A stretch of DNA of 20,806 nucleotides, taken from contig CAJJMF010000014.1 in NCBI GenBank assembly GCA_905192805.1, forward strand, positions 1 to 20,806, given 5' to 3'. The position numbers and the translations under genes were made by a program. Positions 1 through 8,629 of the stretch are shown here, in pieces (the stretch's first letter is position 1; each line of letters starts with the position of its first letter). Origin of the DNA: an uncultured Sutterella sp. Lineage in GTDB: Bacteria > Pseudomonadota > Gammaproteobacteria > Burkholderiales > Burkholderiaceae_F. Under the pieces are notes generated by a model. That model did not search any database, had not been told where the DNA came from, and saw only the letters and a program-made list of their open reading frames with translations.

Positions 1-24
1 TTTCTGGCTTTGTCAAGGCCATCC

Positions 25-54
25 ATGAAAATACCGCATACGCGGTATTTTCAT
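25..54. terminator. Bidirectional terminator-like hairpin after def
   Basis: A perfect 13-base inverted repeat (ATGAAAATACCGC at 25-37, its complement at 42-54) encloses a 4-base loop. A-runs on one arm and T-runs on the other would give a U-rich tail in either direction. It lies 45 bases past the def stop, so it probably ends the minus-strand ligA-mtnP-def unit. It may also end a plus-strand gene entering from the left, since a frame open from the edge stops at 26-28, but that stub is too short to identify. Confidence 0.7.
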
Positions 55-98
55 TATCCAATTGCCCATAAACGAGGCAATGGCTTGCTGTGAAACCC

Positions 99-629
99 TT
101 ATCGGGCCGATTCTTTCACCTCTGGACAGACGATATCCACAAAACCAAACGTCGAAAAATCTTCGATCCGGCTGGGATACAAGCGCCCGTGCAAATGATC
201 GGTCTCGTGCTGGATAATGCGTGCATGAAATCCCGTCACTTCTTGGTCCACTGGTTGGCCTTCCGCATTAAACCCACGCACACGAATGCGGTTCCAACGC
301 GGTACCTGAGCGCGCAACCCCGGAACCGATAAGCAACCTTCCCAGCCGATTTGTCGCTCATCACCAATCGGTTCGATCTGAGGATTGATGAGCACGGCCC
401 GTGGTACCACAGGGGCATCGGGATAACGTTCAGAGCGCTCCATCCCATAACATATCACTTGCAGGCTCACGCCCACTTGCGGGGCAGCAATCCCCACCCC
501 CCCGGTCGCGACCATGGTTTCCCACATGTCCGCAATGAGCGTTTTTAGCGCAGGATCCTCAAAATTCACCACAGGTTTCGCTTCTAATTTCAGAATGGGA
601 TCTCCCATTCGCTTGACTTCTCGAATCAT
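99..629 (-). CDS. def: Peptide deformylase
   Basis: Removes the N-terminal formyl group from nascent proteins at the ribosomal exit, using a bound metal (usually Fe2+). All three family motifs are visible in the 176-residue product: GGVGIAAPQ at residues 43-51, EGCLS at 97-101 (metal ligand Cys99) and HETDH at 141-145 (metal ligands His141 and His145, catalytic Glu142). Length is normal for a bacterial deformylase. The frame opens 21 bases earlier, but the ATG at 629 is chosen because GGGAGG sits 6 bases upstream and the protein then begins MIREV, as is typical. It follows mtnP by 27 bases on the same strand and is probably the last gene of the ligA-mtnP-def unit. The usual partner fmt (Met-tRNA formyltransferase) is not next to it, so this could be either the main or a second deformylase. 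Confidence 0.95.
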   Translation of the reverse strand: MIREVKRMGDPILKLEAKPVVNFEDPALKTLIADMWETMVATGGVGIAAPQVGVSLQVICYGMERSERYPDAPVVPRAVLINPQIEPIGDERQIGWEGCLSVPGLRAQVPRWNRIRVRGFNAEGQPVDQEVTGFHARIIQHETDHLHGRLYPSRIEDFSTFGFVDIVCPEVKESAR

Positions 630-656
630 CGTTTTCCTCCCATTGAACAACCTAGC

Positions 657-1394
657 TTAGCGTAGTGCTTCAGCAACCACGCCTACCGCGCGGGCCACCC
701 CTTCTTGAATCACCACGTCGAGGCTCGCAAAATCAATTCCCTGAGCACTCAACTTAATCCCTGCGGCGTAATTGACGGAAACACAGAGGGCAGCGTACGG
801 TAAGTCCAATTCACGCGCCAGAGCAGCTTCCGGTGATAACGTCATACCGATCATATCTCCGCCCTCGCGACGATAACTTTCCACCTCGGCTGCGGTTTCT
901 AAGCGCGGTCCCTGTGTGGTCACATAAACACCATGGTCCAAGGCTGTCGTTTGCGTCCGGGCAGCCGCCACCAGTAACCGCTGACGTAACGACTCATCAA
1001 ACGGGTGTGTAAAGTCAATGTGTCGCACACCGGTAACGGAAAAATCATCGAAATACGTCCCTTCACGCCCCCACGTGTGATCAATCAACTGATCGGGGAC
1101 GGCGAGTGCTCCTGGCCCCAAGGCGTCGTGGATGCCCCCTACGGTCGCCACCGCAATCACTCCGTCTACGTTGGCCCGCTGAAGTGCCCACAGGTTGGCA
1201 CGGTACGGTACACGATGGGGAGCATATTCATGTTTGACGCCATGACGACGCAAAAACACACAATCCATGCCGCGTAATTTTCCATAGAGTAACGGAGCTG
1301 ACGGTGCCCCATAAGGGGTATCGATCGTAATTTCTTCCTCAGGAGTAAACACGTTCGGATCTTGAAAGCCGGTTCCACCAATCAATGCGAGCAT
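657..1394 (-). CDS. mtnP: S-methyl-5'-thioinosine (or thioadenosine) phosphorylase
   Basis: Member of the MTAP/PNP phosphorylase family, 245 residues. It would split a 5'-methylthio-nucleoside with phosphate into the free base and 5-methylthioribose-1-phosphate, salvaging the by-product of polyamine synthesis. Visible motifs are the N-terminal phosphate loop GGTGF (residues 6-10), RHG at 50-52, PHRVPYRAN at 59-67, and GGDMIGMT-PEAALARE at 178-195. At the base-recognition site the sequence is Asn208-Tyr-Ala210. Human MTAP has two Asp residues here (DYD) that read the 6-amino group; the Asn/Ala pattern is what was described for Pseudomonas methylthioinosine phosphorylase. The 6-oxo substrate is therefore my preferred reading. 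The Shine-Dalgarno AAGGAG is formed by the last two sense codons of ligA, 9 bases before the ATG, implying co-transcription and probably translational coupling with ligA. Confidence 0.88.
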   Translation of the reverse strand: MLALIGGTGFQDPNVFTPEEEITIDTPYGAPSAPLLYGKLRGMDCVFLRRHGVKHEYAPHRVPYRANLWALQRANVDGVIAVATVGGIHDALGPGALAVPDQLIDHTWGREGTYFDDFSVTGVRHIDFTHPFDESLRQRLLVAAARTQTTALDHGVYVTTQGPRLETAAEVESYRREGGDMIGMTLSPEAALARELDLPYAALCVSVNYAAGIKLSAQGIDFASLDVVIQEGVARAVGVVAEALR

Positions 1395-1400
1395 GGGCGT

Positions 1401-3587
1401 TTACTCCTTATCAAACAAGTTTAATTGGGACGAGGTTTCCTCGGCCGGAGTAGTCGAGGTCGTCGGCGCGTGCGCCGTCGTTGTAGCACTCCCACCGTCA
1501 GCCATCATCGCCAACAATTTAGCCTCATCAATCACGGGGATATTGAGTTCGAGTGCCTTTTGTAATTTTGACTTTGGATTGGCGCCTGCCACCAGATAGT
1601 CCGTCTTTTTACTCACGCTCCCAGCGACTTTAGCCCCCAAAGCAATCAATCGATCTTTGATTTCATCACGACCAAAGCTCGGCAACGTCCCCGTAATCAC
1701 GAATGTTAATCCTGCCACAGACGAATTCGACGTTGAGGCGGCCTGTGCCTTCGGCCAGGTAATCCCCACCGCCAATAAATCCTCAATCACTTTTTGGTTG
1801 TGGGCTTCCCCAAAGAAGGCAACAATACTCTGCGCAATAATGGCCCCGACATCATCTACCTCTTGTAGGGTTTCTTCGGTAGCATTTTGCAAAGCCTGCA
1901 AATCCTGGAAGTGATCAGCCAGAGCCTGTGCCGTGGCTTCCCCCACATGACGGCAACCCAGCGCATAGATAAAGCGTCCCAAGGTGGTCTGCTTGCTAGC
2001 TTCAATGGCATCGAGCAAGTTTTGAGCGGCTTTAGGACCCATACGTTTTTGTGGTTTCTCGGTGGGTGTGTTCACCAAGGGAGCAGTTAACACGTCAAGC
2101 GAGAGTCGATACACATCAGCGGGGCTATGCAGTAGCCCCTCATCCACGAGCATCGTAACGATTTTTTCCCCCAGTCCATCGATACCCATGGCTCGACGCG
2201 ACGCAAAGTGCACAATCGCCAACTTACGTTGCGCTTCACAAACCAGTCCCCCCGTGCAACGCGTATCTTTTTCTTCTTCGTCACGAATCGTGGCCGACCC
2301 ACACACGGGGCAGCAACTGGGCATATGAAATTCCGTCACCTGTGCTGGGCGAGCCTCTTTCACCACACGCAACACCTCTGGAATCACGTCACCCGCACGG
2401 CGTACGACAACGGTATCCCCAATTTTCAAATCCAATTCCGCAATGTGATCTTCGTTATGGAGTGTGGCATTGGACACCGTGACGCCACCGACAAACACCG
2501 GTTTCAAACGGGCAACCGGGGTCAATTTCCCCGTTCGTCCCACCTGAATATCAATCGCTTCACACACCGTGAGCGCTTCTTCGGGAGGATACTTGTGTGC
2601 ACACGCCCAACGCGGCTCGCGGGCAATGAACCCTAACTGGTCTTGTAGGTCAAAGTCGTTGACTTTATAGACCACCCCATCGATATCAAAGGGAAGCGTC
2701 GCACGGGCTTGAGCCACTTCTTCATGGAATTGTGCCAACGCCTCGGGCCCCTTCACGACGCGGCGCATCTTAGCGACCGGGAAACCTAAGGACGCTAATC
2801 GATCGAGCGCCTCACTTTGTGTCGTCGCAAACGGTTCGGAGACTTCACCTAAGGCGTAAGCATAGAAATGCAAGCGTCGTGAGGCCGTAATACGAGGATC
2901 CAACTGGCGCAAACTGCCCGCAGCGGCATTGCGTGGATTGACAAACGTTTTTTGTCCCGCGGCAAGCGCACGTGCATTAAGTTCCTGAAAGTCGTCCTTA
3001 TGCATGATGACTTCCCCACGGACTTCTAAGACCGCCGGGAAATTGCCCTGAAGTTTTAACGGGATAGTACGAATGGTCTTGACATTGGCCGTGACATCTT
3101 CACCTTCACGACCGTCACCACGGGTTGCGCCACTCACCAGTACGCCGTTTTCGTAGCGTAAATTCATGGCAAGCCCATCAAACTTGAGTTCGCAATCGTA
3201 TTCGACCTGAGGGTCCGAAGCCCCTAAGCCCAACTCACTGCGCACACGGCGATCAAACTCGCGCGCGCCTTCACTCGAAAAATCGGTCTCGGTATGAATC
3301 GACAACATCGGGCGGGCATGTTGTACTTTGGCAAGGTCTGAACGCACCTCTCCGCCCACTCGACTCGTGGGGGATGAAGGGCTCTTATACTGAGGGAAGC
3401 GTTTCTCAAGCGCGACGAGTAAATTGAACACGCGGTCGTATTCGGCATCCGGAACACTCGGTGCATCGAGAACGTAATACTCGTAACTCCAACGCTCCAA
3501 TTGCGCTTCCAAGCGTTGCATCAGGGCTTGAGCCTCTTCTGTAGGCGTTGCCTCAGCTTGATTCGTACCGTCAAAATCATCCAACAT
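1401..3587 (-). CDS. ligA: NAD-dependent DNA ligase with C-terminal Ser/Thr-rich tail
   Basis: Seals nicks during replication and repair using NAD+. The 728-residue product has the family domains in order: Ia (YYVLDAPSVPDAEYD, about 37-51), adenylation domain with nucleophile Lys135 in KFDG (135-138), an OB fold at about 330-410, a Cys4 zinc finger (Cys426, Cys429, Cys444, Cys450, with E. coli-like spacing), helix-hairpin-helix repeats at about 460-600, and a BRCT domain at about 623-695. It is longer than the usual roughly 670 residues. Part of the excess is a low-complexity Gly/Ser/Thr/Ala tail from about 697, ending QLNLFDKE. QLNLF (721-725) fits the bacterial sliding-clamp-binding consensus QL(S/D)LF. 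The ATG at 3587 has GAGG 9 bases upstream. A terminator-like hairpin lies just ahead of it, and mtnP follows after 6 bases. Confidence 0.97.
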   Translation of the reverse strand: MLDDFDGTNQAEATPTEEAQALMQRLEAQLERWSYEYYVLDAPSVPDAEYDRVFNLLVALEKRFPQYKSPSSPTSRVGGEVRSDLAKVQHARPMLSIHTETDFSSEGAREFDRRVRSELGLGASDPQVEYDCELKFDGLAMNLRYENGVLVSGATRGDGREGEDVTANVKTIRTIPLKLQGNFPAVLEVRGEVIMHKDDFQELNARALAAGQKTFVNPRNAAAGSLRQLDPRITASRRLHFYAYALGEVSEPFATTQSEALDRLASLGFPVAKMRRVVKGPEALAQFHEEVAQARATLPFDIDGVVYKVNDFDLQDQLGFIAREPRWACAHKYPPEEALTVCEAIDIQVGRTGKLTPVARLKPVFVGGVTVSNATLHNEDHIAELDLKIGDTVVVRRAGDVIPEVLRVVKEARPAQVTEFHMPSCCPVCGSATIRDEEEKDTRCTGGLVCEAQRKLAIVHFASRRAMGIDGLGEKIVTMLVDEGLLHSPADVYRLSLDVLTAPLVNTPTEKPQKRMGPKAAQNLLDAIEASKQTTLGRFIYALGCRHVGEATAQALADHFQDLQALQNATEETLQEVDDVGAIIAQSIVAFFGEAHNQKVIEDLLAVGITWPKAQAASTSNSSVAGLTFVITGTLPSFGRDEIKDRLIALGAKVAGSVSKKTDYLVAGANPKSKLQKALELNIPVIDEAKLLAMMADGGSATTTAHAPTTSTTPAEETSSQLNLFDKE

Positions 3588-3600
3588 GCGTCATATCCTC

Positions 3601-3646
3601 AAAAAAGGCCGATCACCACAGCAACACAGTGCGGGTCATCGGCCTT
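3601..3646 (-). terminator. Intrinsic terminator / leader hairpin between zipA and ligA
   Basis: Reading the minus strand, AAGGCCGAT (3646-3638) pairs with ATCGGCCTT (3613-3605). After a single mismatch the stem continues with ACC/GGT around a loop of about 16 bases. It is followed by a run of T (3606-3601), which is the standard form of an intrinsic terminator. It starts about 25 bases after the zipA stop and ends a few bases before the ligA ribosome-binding site. It could therefore end smc-zipA transcription, or act as a leaky or conditional terminator in the ligA leader. Confidence 0.7.
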
Positions 3647-3671
3647 ATCGTATTGATTATTCGAACCTCAG

Positions 3672-4775
3672 TTAAGCACCACGGGCAAAAATTCGCGCCG
3701 CGCGTTCACTACCGGCATCGACCCCATGGTCATGCATCATCTTCATGCGTGCCTTAAGTGCTTTTTCCATGCTAATCGCCAAGAGCGAATCCACGACTTC
3801 ACGCTTTTCGTTAAACCAACCCGCTCCGAGATGATTGGCTAAATGGTTCGCTAGCGAGAAGAATCGTTGCAAATCCCCACGCCCCAAATTCGACATTGGC
3901 ACATCCAGTGTTAACTTCAATGTCCCGTCACCCACCATCGAAAGCGTAAAGGCAGGTTCTCGCGCCATCGGGTCCAAGCGATAGTCCCAACGGCCCGCAT
4001 TGGGTTTAAAGCCTGCAGACTTTGCGACCAGACCCACGCGTTCAGCCGTCAACTGAATGTCTTCACTCATTGGAACAATTAACAAATTGACCGACGAATC
4101 GAAGTAGTCAATAAAGCGACGGGTATCGTCCGCACGCTGAGGCACCTTTTCCACATCGGTGGCTGTACGCACATCGACATCGTTGTGCATCGCGGCTTGT
4201 TCAAGCACTTGCAAGACTTTGGAGGCCGACACGGGATCGAGCATCGCAACGCGATTCGCCACCACCACAGCAACGACTAAATGCGAGGCCTCAATCGGCA
4301 AGTGTTTCGGTGAATAGTAAAGATTGTCGCGGCGGCTCTTGGCCCACAAGTTGATCTGTAACGGTAACTGCAATTCGGTTAATGCCAACCATAAGGATTG
4401 AATACCACCAATCGAAAATGCATGACCTTCTTGTGGCACTAATTCAAGCACCCATTGTACCCCTGGGTCCACAGGCGCCTTGGGGTGCCCCATCATTTCA
4501 AAGAGGGACTCTTGCGTCACTTGCGCGGCGCTTTCTTTTTCAATTTCCACATAGACGGGAGGAGTATCCGAGGGTTGACCTGCGCTATCGCGCATTTTCT
4601 GCTCATCCAAAAGTGGATCTTGCTTTTCAACCCCGTCCATGAGCACATCGACTTTCGAGCGCCCTAATCCTCGATCCTTATCGCGGATTTTTCGCTCTTC
4701 ACGCTTAGAGCGCCAAAAGAAAATCGCAATAACCAAAAGTGCTGCGACAATTAAAATAATTTGAGTCTGACTCAT
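3672..4775 (-). CDS. zipA: ZipA-like cell division protein (FtsZ-binding membrane anchor)
   Basis: Probable inner-membrane protein that tethers FtsZ at the division site. With the start at 4775 the product has 367 residues. It has a single membrane segment at about 5-21 with almost nothing outside it, then a basic stretch (RSKREERKIRDKDR), an acidic/Pro linker to about 104, and a globular domain at about 105-345. The globular domain carries the ZipA C-terminal signature LTLDVPMS (288-295) followed by an amphipathic ANHLANHLGAGWFNE helix. The upstream in-frame start at 4826 is rejected because it would put 17 polar residues before the membrane segment. The domain is divergent and the linker shorter than in E. 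coli, so identification rests on domain order plus the conserved smc-zipA-ligA position. A 212-base gap separates it from smc. Confidence 0.82.
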   Translation of the reverse strand: MSQTQIILIVAALLVIAIFFWRSKREERKIRDKDRGLGRSKVDVLMDGVEKQDPLLDEQKMRDSAGQPSDTPPVYVEIEKESAAQVTQESLFEMMGHPKAPVDPGVQWVLELVPQEGHAFSIGGIQSLWLALTELQLPLQINLWAKSRRDNLYYSPKHLPIEASHLVVAVVVANRVAMLDPVSASKVLQVLEQAAMHNDVDVRTATDVEKVPQRADDTRRFIDYFDSSVNLLIVPMSEDIQLTAERVGLVAKSAGFKPNAGRWDYRLDPMAREPAFTLSMVGDGTLKLTLDVPMSNLGRGDLQRFFSLANHLANHLGAGWFNEKREVVDSLLAISMEKALKARMKMMHDHGVDAGSERAARIFARGA

Positions 4776-4987
4776 GAAAATCCCGTCCTGTCCTCCCTCA
4801 TCGAGAACCTCGAAGAGGACGCTCAAAAACTCGTACTAAAGAATCCGTTGCCCTACAAGGGCTCAAACTATCATTTTACCAAAGGAATGGCGAATGTACG
4901 CAGTCTTGCTTACCATTGGAGAGGATTTTTTCTTGGGCTTCAGTGGACGATAGGAAGCGATGGCGGGACGATTCCCGTCCGTTTCGA
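4776..4987 (-). promoter_or_regulatory. smc-zipA intergenic region with a possible zipA promoter
   Basis: This 212-base gap has no convincing gene on either strand. Reading the minus strand, TGGTAAAAT (4881-4873) matches an extended -10 element (TGn plus a TAAAAT hexamer), about 100 bases before zipA. No good -35 hexamer is placed for it. A weak 5-bp hairpin (CGGGA/TCCCG, 4964-4977) lies just after the smc stop but has no T-run, so it is a poor terminator. zipA may have its own start of transcription here. Confidence 0.25.
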
Positions 4988-7900
4988 CTAGTTAGCAATC
5001 CGAGCGGCTTCATCAATGTCAACGCTCACCACACGGCTCACCCCTGGTTCACGCATCGTCACCCCAATGAGGGCCTGCGCATACTCCATCGTGATACGGT
5101 GGTGGGTAATCATCAGGAATTGCGTTTCATGACTTTGTTCGCGACACATATTGGCAAGACGCGCTTGATTGGCTTCATCAAGAGGGGCATCGACTTCGTC
5201 CAGTAAGCAAAATGGGGCTGGATTGAGCTTAAACAAGGCAAAGACCAACGCTGTCGCCGTCAAGGCTTGTTCGCCCCCCGAGAGCATACGTAGGCTCGCA
5301 TTTTTCTTCCCTGGCGGTTGGGCACGCACTTCGAGACCAGCGTTAAGGAGATCATCCCCCACCAGTTCTAAATCCGCATTACCACCACTGAAAAGTAACG
5401 TAAACGTTTCTTTGAAATGCCCGCGAACGCGATCAAACGTCTCACGCATGGTGCTACGGGTTTCCTGATCAATTTTGCGAATGGCTTCTTCGAGTAACCC
5501 AATCGCCTCCTGCAAGTCCGTCATCTGCGTGCGCGTCAGTTCAACGGTTTTCTGAATTTCCTGTAAATGCGCTTTTGCCGCATGATTAATCGGTCCCAAT
5601 GCCTCAATCTCGGCCATGATACGCATGACACGGTTGCGTGCCCCTTGCGCTTTCGTTTTATCGGCAGCAAGCTGTTGCGCTAAAGCAATACGATCCACCC
5701 CCAGTTCATTTAACCGTTCGGAGAATTGCGTGCGCAAACCTGCCTTATTTTCCTCCTCCACACGCAACTGGCTAATCGTCTCTGTTAAAGGCAAAATGGC
5801 TGCCTGATGATTCTGTAAATCATCGACCCAACCTTGGCTCGCTTTTCGTTGCTCTTCAAGTAAACGATGCGCCTCGTTACGTTCGGCTTCAGCCACTTCA
5901 AACTCGCGCAATAGCCGCCCGAGTGCACCCGCTTTGAGACTCACCTCGAGTTGCGTTTTTTCCTCTTGGAGTTGGGTCAGTTTGTGTTCTTCTCGCGCAA
6001 TATCTTCCACAATCAGCGTGAGCGACGTACTCAATTCCCGTGCACTACGCTCATTGGCTTCTTGCGATACCGTCAGTACCGCTAACTGCTGACGCGCTTG
6101 TGTCAGTTGCCGCTCTAACTGTTTGACGGTTTCGTCTTGGCGGGTGAGCGTAGAACGTGCTTCGTTGACAACACGCACCAACTTTTCGTGTTCCTCTTCA
6201 GCCTCATCCAGAGTGCTCCACAAGGTTTCCGAGCGGGCCTCTTCACGCGCCTTCGCTTCGGTCAGTTCCGCACGATCCCGTTTGAGGTCTTCGTTTCTTT
6301 GTTGCCAAACTTGGGCCTTTTCTTCCAATACCTTATAGGCGGTGTGGGCTTGGGCTTCTTTTTGGCGCCACTGATCACGTTCCCGCAAGGCGTCCTTTTG
6401 GGCTCCTTCCAGGCGCTCGACATCACGCCGGGCGGCATCGCGTTCGGCCATCAAACTATCCAACGCATTTTCTGCCGCTTCCAAATCGGCTCGCAGTCGC
6501 TCCACACGCAAGCGTTGGGTGAGCGTTTGCCCTGCGCCCGTTGCTTGAGCACTGTAGGTAATGCTCACTGGGGTCACCGTATCCCCTTCGGGGGTAATCA
6601 GCGCCTCTCCCATAGCCAATTGGGAACGTAAATGGAGAGCTTCCCTCAAGGACTCCACCACCCACATTCCCTCTAGCCACACATCAAGCGCCACACCCGC
6701 GGCCACGTTGGTTTCGCGTAACGTCACTTTCGAGCGTAAAGGCACCCAATTGGGGTGAGCGGAGGCGTCCCTCGAAGCACGGGGAACCTGCGTGACCTGA
6801 CTATCTAAAAAACTCAACGCATGCGGGGGACGATTTTCAGTAAAGACAGCGGATTGCAATAAACGTAAAAAGATGGCTTCGCTTTTGGATCCTAAGACCA
6901 CGTCAATCGCTTTTACCCAATCCTCATCGATCGTCATGACCTCATGAAGACGTCGTAACCCAATGAGTCCCTGCTCGGACTCAAACGTCTCAGCCGCCTC
7001 CTGAGCCTCACCCACCAAACTCGCCTCGAGGGCTTCCAGTTCGCCCACCATGGCTTTTTGCTGAGCCAAACTCTGAAAGTACGTTTCATCCGCACTTTGT
7101 TGACGACGACGGGCCGCCTCGAGTGCTTCAGTCGTCGTTTCGATCTGAGCCAAGGCGTCTTCGAGCTGGAATTGCGCCTGCGCTAATACCTCTTGGGTTC
7201 GCTCCAACTCCTCTGGGTCGGGCGCACTATAACGTTTGGCATTATCTTCGAGTCGCAGGAGGCGTTCCTCAAAGTCTTTCGCACGTCGCACGGCCTCCTC
7301 GCTATCGCGACGAAGTCCCTGTACGCGACGCTCCGCTTGACCGAGGGTCGCTTGTTTTGTTTGCATGTCGGCGTCGAGTGTTTCCAACCGCTCTTGCGCT
7401 TCGGCGTATTGTTCTTCACGAATCTCCAGTTCCGCTTCCAGCGTTTCCCGCGTTTGTGCGCTCTGCCCTTTGGAGTCCTGTAAGCGGGTCTGCTGTTGCA
7501 ATAGCTCGGTATGACGCTCGCGTTTTTTCTCCACATTCGCCAGCGTACTGCGTAGATCGTTTTCAATCGCCTGAGCGCGTTCTAAGCGACGTTTTTCTTC
7601 ACTTTCCTCAAGGGTGAGCGCTTTTTCCGCGGCACGCAACTGGACCAATTTTTGCTGCTCCACGGCTTCCAATGGAGCCAATTTGGCTTGGGCTTCGCGT
7701 AAACTGGCCTCCGCCCGGGATAAAGCCAGCTTTTCTGCGGCGAGCGCACTTTCCGCCTTGGCTCGATCTAGGCCAATTTTTTCAAGACTCTGTCGTACGT
7801 CTTCGTGCTGGATGAAATACCAAAGCCCCTCGGCTTGACGCTTCTCTTGATTGAGTGCCTCCCATTTGTCCACGACCTCGGCTTCCGTCTTTAAGCGAGC

Positions 7901-8518
7901 TTCTTCGTCGAGTTTGAGCGATAAGGCATCTTCGACTCGGGACAAATTGGTTTGTGTGGACGCGATCAATTGCTCGGTTTCACGACGGCGTTCGCGGTAA
8001 AGTGACACCCCTGCCGCCTCTTCCAAGTAGACCCGCAACTCTTCAGGTTTCGCTTTAATAAAGGACGAAATCATGCCTTGAGAAATAATGGCATAACTGC
8101 GCGGTCCTAACCCAGTGCCCATGAAAATATCGAGTACATCACGGCGGCGTACTTGTTGCTGATTGATGAAGTACTGCGACTGCCCATCGGACGTGACGAC
8201 GCGCTTGACGGTTAACTCCGCGTATTCCCCCCAAGCCCCTTTGATCCGGCCATCTTCGTTACTCAGTAACAATTCCACGCTGGCACGCCCCAAGGGCTTA
8301 CGAGCAGTGGAACCCGCAAAAATGAGCTCCTTCATGGAGCTCGAACCACGTAATTCCGATAAACGCGCTTCCCCCAACACCCAACGCACCGCATCAATGA
8401 TGTTGGACTTACCACATCCATTGGGACCCACGATCCCCGTGAAGGGACGCTCCAGATCGACCGTAACGGGATCCGCAAAGCTCTTAAACCCAGCAATCTT
8501 GATATGGCGAAGTTTCAC
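4988..8518 (-). CDS. smc: Chromosome segregation protein SMC
   Basis: Cytoplasmic ATPase that, as a dimer usually with ScpA/ScpB, organises and condenses the chromosome. The 1176-residue product has the SMC plan: Walker A GPNGCGKS at 31-38, a long heptad-rich coiled coil, a hinge domain at roughly 510-670 (starting near EQGLIGLRRLHEVM), the return coiled coil, then the ABC signature LSGGEQ at 1079-1084 and Walker B CLLDEVDAPLD with catalytic Glu1108. Length is as expected and nothing is missing. The start is a GTG at 8518 with GGAG about 8 bases upstream, and the protein opens MKLRHIKIAGFKSF, as SMC proteins do. It is divergent to prmB and is the first gene of the smc-zipA-ligA block. Confidence 0.98.
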   Translation of the reverse strand: MKLRHIKIAGFKSFADPVTVDLERPFTGIVGPNGCGKSNIIDAVRWVLGEARLSELRGSSSMKELIFAGSTARKPLGRASVELLLSNEDGRIKGAWGEYAELTVKRVVTSDGQSQYFINQQQVRRRDVLDIFMGTGLGPRSYAIISQGMISSFIKAKPEELRVYLEEAAGVSLYRERRRETEQLIASTQTNLSRVEDALSLKLDEEARLKTEAEVVDKWEALNQEKRQAEGLWYFIQHEDVRQSLEKIGLDRAKAESALAAEKLALSRAEASLREAQAKLAPLEAVEQQKLVQLRAAEKALTLEESEEKRRLERAQAIENDLRSTLANVEKKRERHTELLQQQTRLQDSKGQSAQTRETLEAELEIREEQYAEAQERLETLDADMQTKQATLGQAERRVQGLRRDSEEAVRRAKDFEERLLRLEDNAKRYSAPDPEELERTQEVLAQAQFQLEDALAQIETTTEALEAARRRQQSADETYFQSLAQQKAMVGELEALEASLVGEAQEAAETFESEQGLIGLRRLHEVMTIDEDWVKAIDVVLGSKSEAIFLRLLQSAVFTENRPPHALSFLDSQVTQVPRASRDASAHPNWVPLRSKVTLRETNVAAGVALDVWLEGMWVVESLREALHLRSQLAMGEALITPEGDTVTPVSITYSAQATGAGQTLTQRLRVERLRADLEAAENALDSLMAERDAARRDVERLEGAQKDALRERDQWRQKEAQAHTAYKVLEEKAQVWQQRNEDLKRDRAELTEAKAREEARSETLWSTLDEAEEEHEKLVRVVNEARSTLTRQDETVKQLERQLTQARQQLAVLTVSQEANERSARELSTSLTLIVEDIAREEHKLTQLQEEKTQLEVSLKAGALGRLLREFEVAEAERNEAHRLLEEQRKASQGWVDDLQNHQAAILPLTETISQLRVEEENKAGLRTQFSERLNELGVDRIALAQQLAADKTKAQGARNRVMRIMAEIEALGPINHAAKAHLQEIQKTVELTRTQMTDLQEAIGLLEEAIRKIDQETRSTMRETFDRVRGHFKETFTLLFSGGNADLELVGDDLLNAGLEVRAQPPGKKNASLRMLSGGEQALTATALVFALFKLNPAPFCLLDEVDAPLDEANQARLANMCREQSHETQFLMITHHRITMEYAQALIGVTMREPGVSRVVSVDIDEAARIAN

Positions 8519-8629
8519 AGTGCTCTCCAGCGCGCATTTCGTTGGCGATTTATCCGTCGTGGCGCCCGTCAGGACAAAAAGAGAAAGATCTTACCCAGCA
8601 ACCGTGCCTACCGATTGCCCTTGACCGCT

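Noticed and set aside
1..98. C-terminal end of a plus-strand gene at the left edge
   Set aside because: All three frames close within about 90 bases and the longest runs through a perfect hairpin. There is too little to call a gene.
2208..2636. Antisense open frame of 142 codons inside ligA
   Set aside because: Opposite the zinc-finger and OB-fold coding region of ligA; composition is that of a reverse-strand shadow.
4761..4991. Plus-strand open frame of 76 codons opposite the zipA start and smc-zipA gap
   Set aside because: It overlaps the zipA N-terminus antisense, has no ribosome-binding site and shows no recognisable domain.
6137..6631. Antisense open frame of 164 codons inside smc
   Set aside because: Shadow of the SMC hinge and coiled-coil coding sequence, with no recognisable protein features.
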